From: Nocardioides sediminis
GTDB lineage: Bacteria; Actinomycetota; Actinomycetes; Propionibacteriales; Nocardioidaceae
Reading direction: 5' to 3'
Length of the DNA: 64,000 nt
NCBI RefSeq assembly: GCF_003047295.1
Contig: NZ_PZYZ01000001.1
Coordinates: forward strand, 62,001-126,000
A model generated the notes under the pieces. That model was not told the origin of the DNA. It saw only the letters and a list, made by a program, of their open reading frames with translations, and searched no databases. Below, in pieces: positions 24,412-33,662 of the stretch. The stretch's first letter is position 1. Every line of letters begins with the position of its first letter. Both the position numbers and the translations under genes were made by a program.

Positions 24412-25371
24412 ATGGCCTCTCTCCCCAGACGACAGCGCGTGGCGGCGTACGCCGTCATCCTGCGGACCCCGGCCACCCCCGACCCCGCGGCTCCGGAGGG
24501 TGGCGCGGAGATCCTGCTGTGCCGTCTCGCGCCGCGCATCACCCGCCAGGAGCTGTGGACCCTGCCCGGCGGCGGCCTCGACCACGGCGAGGACCCGCGG
24601 GACGCGCTGCTGCGCGAGATCGTGGAGGAGACCGGGCTCGCGGCGACGGTGGGGGAGACGGCCCGTGTCTACAGCGCCCACCTGCCGCGGGCCTCGCGCG
24701 ACGGCGTGCTCACCGACTTCCACGCCCTCCGCATCGTGTACGACGCGTGGGTGCCCGCCGACGCGCCCGAGCCGCGGGTCGTCGAGGTGGGCGGGTCGAC
24801 CATCGAGGCGGCCTGGCACCCGGTGGCGGCCGTCGAGTCCGGCGAGGTGCCCGTCGTGGCCACCGTCACCGAGGCGCTGGCGGACCACCGGCCGCTGCGC
24901 ATGCAGCGGGTGGCCGCCTACGCCCTGGTGCGGCGCGACCGGCGGGTGCTGCTCACCCGGCTCTCGGCGCGGGCCGCCCACCCCGGCTCCTGGACGCTCC
25001 CCGGCGGGGGCATCGACCACGGCGAGCCGCCGGTCGTGGCCCTGGCCCGCGAGGTGGCCGAGGAGTGCGGGGTCGCGTGCCGGGTCGGCGACCTGCTCGG
25101 GGTGCACGACACCCACTTCTCCGGCACCGCGCCCAGCGGGCGGTGGGAGGACTACCACGGGGTGCACCTCGTCTTCGAGGGCACCGTCGCCGAGGACGCC
25201 GAGCCGCGGGTGGCCGAGGTCGACGGCACCACCGACGCGGTCGCCTGGGTCGACGAGGCCGACATCGCGACGGGTGCCGTGCCGGTCCTCGACGTGGTGA
25301 CGCACGCCCTGGCCCTGCCGCCCGCGCGGAGTGGGTCGGCCCACGGGGGCGGCCCTACGATGAAGGCATGA
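24412..25371 (+). CDS. Protein with two tandem Nudix hydrolase domains
   Basis: A 319-residue protein made of two Nudix domains. The first (about residues 8-155) has the box GGGLDHGEDPRDALLREIV followed by EETGL; the second (about 165-305) has GGGIDHGEPPVVALAREVA followed by EECGV. Both keep the Glu residues that bind Mg and hydrolyse a nucleoside diphosphate linked to another group. Both domains open with the same QRVAAYA phrase, indicating an internal duplication. Substrate is unknown. ATG 24412 lies 45 bases from the divergent acyltransferase gene. The stop overlaps the start of a 27-residue ORF. Confidence 0.87.
   Translation: MASLPRRQRVAAYAVILRTPATPDPAAPEGGAEILLCRLAPRITRQELWTLPGGGLDHGEDPRDALLREIVEETGLAATVGETARVYSAHLPRASRDGVLTDFHALRIVYDAWVPADAPEPRVVEVGGSTIEAAWHPVAAVESGEVPVVATVTEALADHRPLRMQRVAAYALVRRDRRVLLTRLSARAAHPGSWTLPGGGIDHGEPPVVALAREVAEECGVACRVGDLLGVHDTHFSGTAPSGRWEDYHGVHLVFEGTVAEDAEPRVAEVDGTTDAVAWVDEADIATGAVPVLDVVTHALALPPARSGSAHGGGPTMKA
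25356..25361 (+). promoter_or_regulatory. -10 box TACGAT for the 27-residue ORF (leaderless)
   Basis: TACGAT sits inside the end of the Nudix gene and is followed by six bases and the ATG at 25368, giving the small ORF its own leaderless promoter. Confidence 0.45.
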
Positions 25372-25451
25372 ACCCCCGCCAGCGCCGACTCGTCATCCCG
25401 GTCGCGCTCGGGGCCCTGCTCCTGGTCGTCCTGGTCGCCGCCGTCCTGTGA
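25368..25451 (+). CDS. 27-residue single-pass membrane mini-protein
   Basis: The ORF encodes a basic start MNPRQRRL followed by an uninterrupted hydrophobic helix ending LVVLVAAVL, so the whole product is one membrane segment. The ATG overlaps the Nudix stop (ATGA), and a TACGAT box lies exactly six bases upstream, so it may be made both by coupling and from its own leaderless transcript. It ends 31 bases before the methyltransferase gene. I do not recognise a named family; very small membrane proteins of this shape often modulate larger membrane complexes. Confidence 0.55.
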   Translation: MNPRQRRLVIPVALGALLLVVLVAAVL

Positions 25452-25482
25452 GCCTCCGGTTCGTGAAGGGAGGGGACTGACG

Positions 25483-26718
25483 ATGCCCACCGAGCCCCTG
25501 GTGCGGGCCCTGGCGCGGATGCGCGGCCATCTCCTCGACCCCGAGACCCTCGTCCGGGCGGTCGCCTCGGGCGCCCAGCGCGGCGGCCGTGTCCCCTCGG
25601 TCTCCGGACGGCCCGTGCGTCGCGTGGAGCTGCGCTACGTCGACCTCAAGGCCGGGCGCCACCTCCAGCTCACGTCGTACGACGAGACGCAGGCGCACAC
25701 GACCAACGTCGCCGCGGGCGAGGAGGCCAAGGTCCTCGTCGACGACCTGCTCGACCAGCCCTTCGGCAGCTGGCACGTCGAGACCACCACCCAGACGCAT
25801 CAGGTGCGGGCCACCAAGAAGCTCGAGGCCGTGACCCACACCAAGGACCGCGCCGCGCCCGTCGAGGTGGAGCGCGGGCACGACAAGGCCAAGCAGCGGC
25901 TGCTCCCCGAGGACGACCCGGTGCTGCGGGCGCTGGGCATCTCCGACACCCACGGGCGGATCAAGCCGACCCGCCAGGCCAAGTACCGCCAGGTGGAGGA
26001 GTTCCTGCGGCTCCTCGACGCCTCGATCGGTGACGCGCTGGCCAAGGGCCAGCTGCGCACGCCGACCGAGGACGACCCGCTGCGGGTCGTGGACCTCGGG
26101 TGCGGCAACGCCTACCTGACCTTCGCCGCCCACCGCTACCTCGGCTCCGTGCGGGGACTGCCCGTCCGGGTGACCGGCGTCGACGTCAAGCAGCAGTCGG
26201 CCGACCACAACGCCGCGGTGGCGGCCGAGCTCGGCATCGACGCCGACTTCGTGGTCGGCACCATCGGCGACGCGGTGCTCCCCGAGGCGCCGGACGTCGT
26301 GCTCGCCCTGCACGCCTGCGACACCGCCACCGACGACGCGCTGGCCCGGGCGATCTCGTGGGGGGCGTCGCTGGTGCTGGCCGCCCCGTGCTGCCACCAC
26401 GACGTGGCAGCGCAGCTGCGCCGGGCGCCCACGCCCGCGCCGTACGCCATGCTCACCCGGCACGGCATCCTGCGCGAGCGCTTCGCCGACACCCTCACCG
26501 ACGCCCTGCGCGCGGCGATCCTGCGCCAGCAGGGCTACCGCGTCGACGTGGTCGAGTTCGTCGAGAGCGAGCACACCCCCCGCAACACCCTCCTTCGCGC
26601 GATCCGCACCGGCACCCCCGTGTCCGGCGGCGCCGTGCGACGCGAGTACGACGACCTGGTGGCGACGTGGGGGGTGCGGCCCCACCTGGCCGAGCTGCTG
26701 GACCCGGCCCGTGGCTGA
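25483..26718 (+). CDS. Class I SAM-dependent methyltransferase (Methyltransf_32/GSTCD-like)
   Basis: A 411-residue protein. The N-terminal 170 residues are a family-specific domain containing ELRYVDLKAGRHLQLTSYDE and YRQVEEFL. The C-terminal half is a Rossmann methyltransferase with motif I VVDLGCGNAYLTFAA, acidic residue in VTGVDVK, and the HACDTATDDALARAI and APCCHHD motifs typical of GSTCD-like methyltransferases. The substrate is not established for this group, though nucleic acid is often suggested. ATG start; its stop overlaps the next gene start by eight bases, implying coupled translation. Confidence 0.83.
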   Translation: MPTEPLVRALARMRGHLLDPETLVRAVASGAQRGGRVPSVSGRPVRRVELRYVDLKAGRHLQLTSYDETQAHTTNVAAGEEAKVLVDDLLDQPFGSWHVETTTQTHQVRATKKLEAVTHTKDRAAPVEVERGHDKAKQRLLPEDDPVLRALGISDTHGRIKPTRQAKYRQVEEFLRLLDASIGDALAKGQLRTPTEDDPLRVVDLGCGNAYLTFAAHRYLGSVRGLPVRVTGVDVKQQSADHNAAVAAELGIDADFVVGTIGDAVLPEAPDVVLALHACDTATDDALARAISWGASLVLAAPCCHHDVAAQLRRAPTPAPYAMLTRHGILRERFADTLTDALRAAILRQQGYRVDVVEFVESEHTPRNTLLRAIRTGTPVSGGAVRREYDDLVATWGVRPHLAELLDPARG

Positions 26719-27715
26719 CGTCCGGCGCCGGCTGCTGACGGTCGCCGCCGGAGCGGCGGTGGTCGCGCCCTTCGCGATCGGGCTGGCGTCCGGGGCGGAG
26801 CCGGACGAGGGCGAGGTCCTGTTCTCCTTCGCCGACCCCGAGATCGTCGAGTCCAGCGGGCTGGTGGCCGCCGGGGACCGGGTCTGGACCGTCAACGACT
26901 CCGGCGACATCGGCCGGGTCTTCTCCGTGGACGCCGCCACCGGCGAGACGGTCGGGGTGACCTACTGGGCCGACGGCCCCGAGGACGTCGAGGCGCTCGC
27001 GCCCGATGGTCCGGGACACGTCTGGGTGGCCGACATCGGGGACAACACCGCGTCCCGCGACTCCGTCCAGGTCACCCGGGTGCCGGTCGGCGACGGGGAC
27101 CGCACGGTCGACGAGGAGACGATCGACCTCGTCTACCCCGACGGCCCGCGCGACGCCGAGGCCCTGCTCGTGCACCCGCGGACCGGCCGCGTCCACGTGG
27201 TCACCAAGCGCGTCCTCGCCGGCGAGGTCTGGGCCGCCCCGCCCGAGACGGCCGACGACGCACCCAACCGGCTCGGCCTGGTCGGGCAGGTCGTGGGCCT
27301 GGTCACCGACGGCGCCTTCTTCCCCGACGGTCGCCACGTCGTGCTGCGCACCTATGCGCGGGCGGTGGTCTACACGTTCCCCGAGCTCGAGGTCGTGGGC
27401 TCCTGGGACCTGCCCGCACAGCAGCAGGGCGAGGGGATCGCCGTCACCCCGGACGGGGAGGTGCTGGTCAGCAGCGAGGGCACCGACGCCCCGGTGCTGT
27501 CGGTCGCGGTGCCGCCGCGCATCGAGCGGGCGATGGCCGCACCCACGCCGACGCCGTCGGCCGCTCCCGTCCCGACGACCGCTGACGCCCCCGCCGACGG
27601 CACCGTCCAGGACGCGGCCGACCCCCCGGCGCGCCACGCGTGGAACTGGGTCGTCGGAGGAGTCGTCGGGCTCCTCGCCCTTGGGGTGCTGTGGCGCAGC
27701 CTGCGCCCCCATTAG
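26711..27715 (+). CDS. Secreted/membrane-anchored beta-propeller-like protein
   Basis: A 334-residue protein with an N-terminal signal segment (about residues 6-28), a body of repeated beta-propeller-like strands (SGLVAAGDRVWTVNDSGDIG, HVWVADIGDN, RVHVVTKRV, GIAVTPDGEVLVSSEG), a Pro/Ala/Thr-rich linker, and a C-terminal membrane helix (about 310-328). It is therefore probably exposed outside the membrane and held by its tail. No catalytic residues can be named. GTG 26711 overlaps the methyltransferase end. Role unknown. Confidence 0.75.
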   Translation: MADVRRRLLTVAAGAAVVAPFAIGLASGAEPDEGEVLFSFADPEIVESSGLVAAGDRVWTVNDSGDIGRVFSVDAATGETVGVTYWADGPEDVEALAPDGPGHVWVADIGDNTASRDSVQVTRVPVGDGDRTVDEETIDLVYPDGPRDAEALLVHPRTGRVHVVTKRVLAGEVWAAPPETADDAPNRLGLVGQVVGLVTDGAFFPDGRHVVLRTYARAVVYTFPELEVVGSWDLPAQQQGEGIAVTPDGEVLVSSEGTDAPVLSVAVPPRIERAMAAPTPTPSAAPVPTTADAPADGTVQDAADPPARHAWNWVVGGVVGLLALGVLWRSLRPH

Positions 27716-27718
27716 CCT
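27713..27718 (+). promoter_or_regulatory. -10 box TAGCCT for topoisomerase IB (leaderless)
   Basis: TAGCCT overlaps the stop codon of the preceding gene and is followed by seven bases and the ATG at 27726. Confidence 0.5.
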
Positions 27719-27725
27719 CACCGCC

Positions 27726-28724
27726 ATGCCACGCCTGCGCCGCACCTCGCCCGACCAACCGGGCTGGACCCGTCGCCGAGCCGGGAAGGGGTTCACCTAC
27801 CTCGACCAGGACGGCGCCCGCCTCGGACCGGAGGAGGTGCAGCGCTGCAAGGACCTGGTCATCCCCCCGGCGTGGCGGGACGTGTGGATCACCCCCCACC
27901 CCAACGGCCACCTGCAGGCCGTGGGCACCGACGACGCGGGACGGCGGCAGTACCTCTACCACCCGCAGTGGCGCACCAGCCGGGACGCGGCCAAGTTCGA
28001 ACGGATCATCGACTTCGGCAAGGCGATGTCGACCGCCCGCGAGCGCGTCCTCACCGACCTCGGCACCGAGGGCATGGCCCAGGAGCGGGCCTGCGCGGTC
28101 GCCGTGCGCCTGCTGGACCTCGGCTACTTCCGCATCGGCAACGACGTCTACACCGACACCAACGGCTCCTTCGGCCTGACCACGCTGCTGCGCGAGCACG
28201 TGACCAAGCGCAAGGGGCGGCTGCGGTTCTGCTTCGTCGGCAAGTCGGGGGTCGAGCACACCATCGAGATCGACGACGAGCCGACCATCGAGGCGCTGGA
28301 CGTCATGCGGGCCCGACGTGGCGGGGGCGACCGGCTGCTGGCGTGGAAGGACGGCCGGCGCTGGCGGACCCTCGACGCGAGCCTGGTCAACGACTACGTC
28401 CGCGAGGCCACCGGCATCGAGGCGACGGCCAAGGACTTCCGCACCTGGCACGCGACCGTCATCGCGGCCGCCGCCCTGGCGAGCACCGACGAGCCGGGTC
28501 AGACCAAGGCGTCGCGCAAGCGGGCGGTCTCGGCGACCATGAAGGAGGTGGCCGAGTTCCTCGGCAACACCCCCACGCTCGCGCGGACGGCGTACGTCGA
28601 CCCGCGCGTCGTCGACGCCTACGAGAAGGGCAGGACGATCACGGTGCGCACCTCCTACGAGACCGACGACGCGCGGCAGGCAGCGCTCGAGCGCGCCGTG
28701 CTGCGGCTCCTCAAGGACTCCTGA
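27726..28724 (+). CDS. DNA topoisomerase IB
   Basis: A 332-residue bacterial type IB topoisomerase, the poxvirus-like form that relaxes supercoils through a 3'-phosphotyrosine. The N-terminal part has GFTYLDQDG and IPPAWRDVWITPHPNGHLQA; the catalytic domain has ERACAVAVRLLDLGYFRIGN, VTKRKGRLRF with the active-site Lys region, DFRTWHAT, and the nucleophile Tyr290 in TAYVDPRVVDAYE. Length is normal for the bacterial family. It starts from a likely leaderless promoter, and its stop overlaps the macro-domain gene as TGATG. Confidence 0.92.
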   Translation: MPRLRRTSPDQPGWTRRRAGKGFTYLDQDGARLGPEEVQRCKDLVIPPAWRDVWITPHPNGHLQAVGTDDAGRRQYLYHPQWRTSRDAAKFERIIDFGKAMSTARERVLTDLGTEGMAQERACAVAVRLLDLGYFRIGNDVYTDTNGSFGLTTLLREHVTKRKGRLRFCFVGKSGVEHTIEIDDEPTIEALDVMRARRGGGDRLLAWKDGRRWRTLDASLVNDYVREATGIEATAKDFRTWHATVIAAAALASTDEPGQTKASRKRAVSATMKEVAEFLGNTPTLARTAYVDPRVVDAYEKGRTITVRTSYETDDARQAALERAVLRLLKDS

Positions 28725-29215
28725 TGAGGCTCACCGTCGTCCGCGGTGACATCACCCGGCAGGAGGTCGACGCCGTCGTCAACGCGGCCAACCGGTCGAT
28801 GCGCGGGGGCGGCGGGGTCGACGGGGCGATCCACCGCGCGGGTGGTCGGGAGGTCTACGACGACTGCGTCCGGCGCTTCCCGCACGGTCTCGCGACCGGC
28901 GAGGCGGGCTGGACGACGGCGGGCCGGATGCCGGCGCGCTGGGTCATCCACGTGGTCGGTCCCAACCACGCCGCGGGCGAGACCGACCGGTCGTTGCTGA
29001 CCTCGTGCTACCGGCGGGCCCTCGAGGTGGCCGACGAGCTGGGCGCCGCGACGCTGGCCTTCCCCCTGGTCAGCGCCGGGATCTACGGCTGGCCGGTGGA
29101 CGACGCGGTCCTCGCGGCGGTGGAGACGCTGCGAGCCTCCCCGACCGAGGTCGAGGAGGCTCGCATGGTGGCGTTCAGCGACGCGGCGTACGACCGGATC
29201 GCCGCCGCGCTCTGA
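28724..29215 (+). CDS. Macro domain-containing protein (O-acetyl-ADP-ribose deacetylase-like)
   Basis: A 163-residue stand-alone macro domain that binds ADP-ribose. It shows VRGDITRQEVDAVVNAANRS, the GGGGVDGAIHRAGG loop, and SAGIYGWP, the features of MacroD/YmdB-type enzymes that hydrolyse O-acetyl-ADP-ribose or remove ADP-ribose from targets. The ATG overlaps the topoisomerase stop, so the two are translationally coupled. It converges with serC, six bases apart. Confidence 0.9.
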   Translation: MRLTVVRGDITRQEVDAVVNAANRSMRGGGGVDGAIHRAGGREVYDDCVRRFPHGLATGEAGWTTAGRMPARWVIHVVGPNHAAGETDRSLLTSCYRRALEVADELGAATLAFPLVSAGIYGWPVDDAVLAAVETLRASPTEVEEARMVAFSDAAYDRIAAAL

Positions 29216-29221
29216 AGGACG

Positions 29222-30973
<1,752 letters not shown>

Positions 30974-30985
30974 GCGAGAGCCGCC

Positions 30986-31006
30986 GGCGTGTCCAGCCGA
31001 CACGCC
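30986..31006 (+). terminator. Hairpin after the GNAT gene
   Basis: Eight-base perfect arms (GGCGTGTC at 30986-30993 and its complement at 30999-31006) enclose CAGCC, 13 bases after the stop codon. No strong T-run follows. Confidence 0.5.
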
Positions 31007-31059
31007 GCACGCGAAGCGCCGATTTTCCCATTCGCCCCACGCGTCCCTCGTCGCGCACC

Positions 31060-31065
31060 TAGCCT
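31060..31065 (+). promoter_or_regulatory. -10 box TAGCCT for the secreted M15-like gene (leaderless)
   Basis: TAGCCT is followed by six bases and the GTG at 31072. Confidence 0.5.
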
Positions 31066-31071
31066 CGCCCC

Positions 31072-31701
31072 GTGTCGGACGGGCGACGAGGGGCGGACAT
31101 GCGCAGGGTGGGAACCACCGTGTGGGGGCTGGTGCTCGGCCTGGTGCTCAGCGTGGGCGCCTCGACCAGCCTCCTCGTGGTCCCGGCCCACGCGCAGTAC
31201 GTCATGCCGGTCGAGTCCTACCCGACGTACCAGCCTCAGAAGAAGTGCGCGCGCAAGGCCAAGCCGGGCACGGTGGCGCTCGGGACCTGGCTCGTCGCCC
31301 GCGGCGGCGCCTTCGGCGGGACGCTGCGCTCGTGCTCCAGCGGCGGGACCTCCGAGCACAAGGACGGCCGCGCGTTCGACTGGATGCTCGACGCCCGCGA
31401 CGAGGACGACCGGGCGATCGCCGACGCGTTCCTCGTCGAGGCCTTCGCGGACGACGAACTGGGCGACACCGACGCGCTCGCCCGGCGGATGGGCATCATG
31501 TACTTCATCTGGGACGACCGGATGTACGCGGCCTGGGATGGGTTCGAGCCGAAGAGGTACCTCAGCTCCGGGTGCCGCAACCGGCGCACCTGCTCGGCGA
31601 CCCTGCGGCACCGCGACCACGTGCACATCTCGCTGAGCAAGCGCGGTGCCCGCGGCCTCACCAGCTGGTACGTCGAGCAGGCCGCCCAGCCGGTCGGCTG
31701 A
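31072..31701 (+). CDS. Secreted protein with M15/ARB_07466-like C-terminal domain
   Basis: A 209-residue exported protein. Residues about 10-40 form a signal peptide ending AHA before QYVMP. The mature part has the SSGGTSEHKDGRAFDWML motif and the later HRDHVHISLS motif, together a His-Asp and His-x-His zinc site as in D,D-peptidase-like (ARB_07466-type) domains. Peptidoglycan cleavage is plausible but not proven. GTG 31072 is supported by a TAGCCT box; an in-frame ATG at 31099 would shorten the signal region. It converges with the citrate synthase gene, six bases apart. Confidence 0.8.
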   Translation: MSDGRRGADMRRVGTTVWGLVLGLVLSVGASTSLLVVPAHAQYVMPVESYPTYQPQKKCARKAKPGTVALGTWLVARGGAFGGTLRSCSSGGTSEHKDGRAFDWMLDARDEDDRAIADAFLVEAFADDELGDTDALARRMGIMYFIWDDRMYAAWDGFEPKRYLSSGCRNRRTCSATLRHRDHVHISLSKRGARGLTSWYVEQAAQPVG

Positions 31702-31707
31702 CGCCGG

Positions 31708-32823
31708 TCAGGCGCCCCCGCCGTTCCAGGCGGCGTCCCAGCCCTCGACCTCCGACGCCGGCCGCGAGGCCGGGCCGGTGTAGATCGCCGAGGGCCGGAT
31801 CAGCCGCCCGGTGCGCTTCTGCTCCAGGATGTGCGCCGACCAGCCACCGGTCCGGGCGCAGGTGAACATCGAGGTGAACATGCTGGCCGGCACCTCCGCG
31901 AAGTCCAGGACGATCGCCGCCCAGAACTCCACGTTGGTCTCCAGCACCCGGTCGGGACGGCGCTCGCGCAGCTCGGCGAGGGCGGCCTGCTCGAGCGCCT
32001 CCGCCACGGCGTAGCGCGGGGCGCCCAGCTCCTTGGCGGTCCGGCGCAGCACCCGCGCCCGCGGGTCCTCGGCGCGGTAGACGCGGTGGCCGAAGCCCAT
32101 CAGCCGCTCGCCGTTGTCGAGCAGCTCCTTGACGTACGACGCGGCGTCGCCGTCACGCCTCTCGACCTCCTCGATCATCCCGAGCACCCGGGAGGGAGCG
32201 CCTCCGTGGAGCGGTCCGCTCATGGCCCCGATCGCGCCGGAGAACGCGGCCGCCACGTCGGCGCCGGTGGAGGTGATGACGCGAGCGGTGAAGGTCGAGG
32301 CGTTCATGCCGTGCTCGGCGGCGCTGGACCAGTAGGCGTCGATGGCCCTGACGTGCTTGGGGTCGGCCTCGCCCTTCCAGCGGATGAGGAACCGCTCCGC
32401 GAGCGTCCGGCCCTGGTCGACCTCCTTCTGGGAGACCACCGGGAGGTGCAGGCCCCGGGCGGACTGGGCGGCGTACGACAGCACCATGACCGCGACCCGG
32501 GCGAGGTCCTCGCGGGCCTGCGCGTCGCTGATGTCGTAGGTCTGGCCGAAGCCGAAGGCCGGGGCCAGCATCGCGATGGCCGCCTGCACGTCGACCCGGA
32601 CGTCACCGGTGTGGACGGGCAGGTTGTAGGCCTCGGCGGGCGGGAGGCCGGGGGAGTAGGTGCCGTCGATCAGCAGGCCCCAGATGTTCTCGAACGGCAC
32701 GCGTCCGACGATCTCCTCGATGTCGACGCCGCGGTAGCGGAGCGCGGAGCCCTCCTTGTCGGGCTCGGCGATCTCGGTCTCGAATGCGACGACTCCCTCG
32801 AGTCCGTGGTGCACCTCGGTCAT
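31708..32823 (-). CDS. Citrate synthase (citrate synthase 2 type)
   Basis: A 371-residue short-form citrate synthase that condenses acetyl-CoA and oxaloacetate, or a methylcitrate synthase-like paralogue. It shows GLEGVVAFETEIAEPD at the start, SAAEHGMNASTFTAR with the first active His, LHGGAPSRVL with the second, and GFGHRVYRAEDPRA with the third His and Arg. ATG 32823 has AAGGAG nine bases upstream; a longer in-frame start lacks support. Genomes of this group often carry two such genes, so I give no symbol. Confidence 0.92.
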   Translation of the reverse strand: MTEVHHGLEGVVAFETEIAEPDKEGSALRYRGVDIEEIVGRVPFENIWGLLIDGTYSPGLPPAEAYNLPVHTGDVRVDVQAAIAMLAPAFGFGQTYDISDAQAREDLARVAVMVLSYAAQSARGLHLPVVSQKEVDQGRTLAERFLIRWKGEADPKHVRAIDAYWSSAAEHGMNASTFTARVITSTGADVAAAFSGAIGAMSGPLHGGAPSRVLGMIEEVERRDGDAASYVKELLDNGERLMGFGHRVYRAEDPRARVLRRTAKELGAPRYAVAEALEQAALAELRERRPDRVLETNVEFWAAIVLDFAEVPASMFTSMFTCARTGGWSAHILEQKRTGRLIRPSAIYTGPASRPASEVEGWDAAWNGGGA

Positions 32824-32873
32824 GTGCGGACGCTCCTTGTGCGTGCGGCGAGGCCCGCGACGGCGGGCGCGGC

Positions 32874-32879
32874 CATTGT
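32874..32879 (-). promoter_or_regulatory. Candidate -10 box CACAAT for citrate synthase
   Basis: On the minus strand CACAAT lies about 50 bases before the ATG at 32823, leaving a short leader with an AAGGAG ribosome binding site. Confidence 0.35.
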
Positions 32880-32922
32880 GCACCCGCGACGTCGTCGAGG
32901 TTTGGCACGTGCGGCGGCGGGC

Positions 32923-32928
32923 TAGGGT
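32923..32928 (+). promoter_or_regulatory. -10 box TAGGGT upstream of pdxH
   Basis: TAGGGT is followed by eight bases and an ATG at 32937 that opens an eight-codon ORF ending in TGATG at the pdxH start. Confidence 0.45.
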
Positions 32929-32936
32929 CGGAGGTC

Positions 32937-32963
32937 ATGGACCACGGATCGAGCGCCCGCTGA
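32937..32963 (+). CDS. Eight-codon leader ORF of pdxH
   Basis: The ORF reads MDHGSSAR and stops at TGA 32961-32963, overlapping the pdxH ATG (TGATG). The -10 box eight bases before its ATG suggests transcripts begin at or near that codon. It would let a leaderless ribosome load, terminate and restart on pdxH. No sequence similarity can be judged at this length. Confidence 0.35.
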   Translation: MDHGSSAR

Positions 32964-33640
32964 TGACCGACCGGCCCGCACCCGACCTGGCGGCCCTGCG
33001 CGCGGACTACTCGCGCGGTGGGCTCGACCTGCCCGACCTCGAGCCGGACCCGGTCGCGATGTTCACCCGCTGGCTGCACGACGCGGTCGAGTCGGGGATG
33101 CATGAGCCCAACGCGATGGTGCTCTCGACCGCCACGCCCGACGGGGCCCCGTCCTCGCGGATGGTGCTGCTCAAGGGGGTCGACGCCGAGGGGTTCGTGT
33201 TCTTCACCAACCAGCTCTCCCGCAAGGGCGACGAGCTCGCGGCCAACCCGCGCTGCGCCCTGCTCTTCCCCTGGCACCCCCTCGAGCGGCAGGTGCGGGT
33301 GGAGGGCACGGCGACGCCGCTGCCGCGCGAGGAGGTGCGCGCCTACTTCCACTCCCGCCCCCGCGACGCCCAGCTCGGGGCCTGGGCCTCGCGCCAGTCC
33401 GCGGTCGTCGGGAGCCGGGCCGCGCTCGCCGCGGCGTACGCCCGTGTGCAGGAGCGCTTCCCGGGCGAGGTCGACCTGCCCGAGGACTGGGGTGGATACC
33501 GGGTGCGGCACGAGAGCGTCGAGTTCTGGCAGGGCCGGCCCAGCCGGATGCACGACCGGCTCGTCTACCGGCGCGGGCAGGAGGCCGGGCCGGACGGCGG
33601 ACAGGACACCGGGTGGCACGTCGAGCGGCTCGCGCCGTGA
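32963..33640 (+). CDS. pdxH: Pyridoxamine 5'-phosphate oxidase
   Basis: A 225-residue FMN enzyme that oxidises pyridoxine or pyridoxamine phosphate to pyridoxal phosphate. Motifs include EPNAMVLSTATPDGAPSSRM, VLLKGVDAEGFVFFTN with FMN contacts, ALLFPWHPLERQVRVEG, and the PNPOx C-terminal EFWQGRPSRMHDRLVYRR. Length matches the family. I chose ATG 32963, which overlaps the stop of a short leader ORF; a longer open frame upstream lacks family support. The ABC exporter genes follow after 22 bases in the same direction. Confidence 0.93.
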   Translation: MTDRPAPDLAALRADYSRGGLDLPDLEPDPVAMFTRWLHDAVESGMHEPNAMVLSTATPDGAPSSRMVLLKGVDAEGFVFFTNQLSRKGDELAANPRCALLFPWHPLERQVRVEGTATPLPREEVRAYFHSRPRDAQLGAWASRQSAVVGSRAALAAAYARVQERFPGEVDLPEDWGGYRVRHESVEFWQGRPSRMHDRLVYRRGQEAGPDGGQDTGWHVERLAP

Positions 33641-33662
33641 CGCTCCGGGGGCGGGTGCGCCG

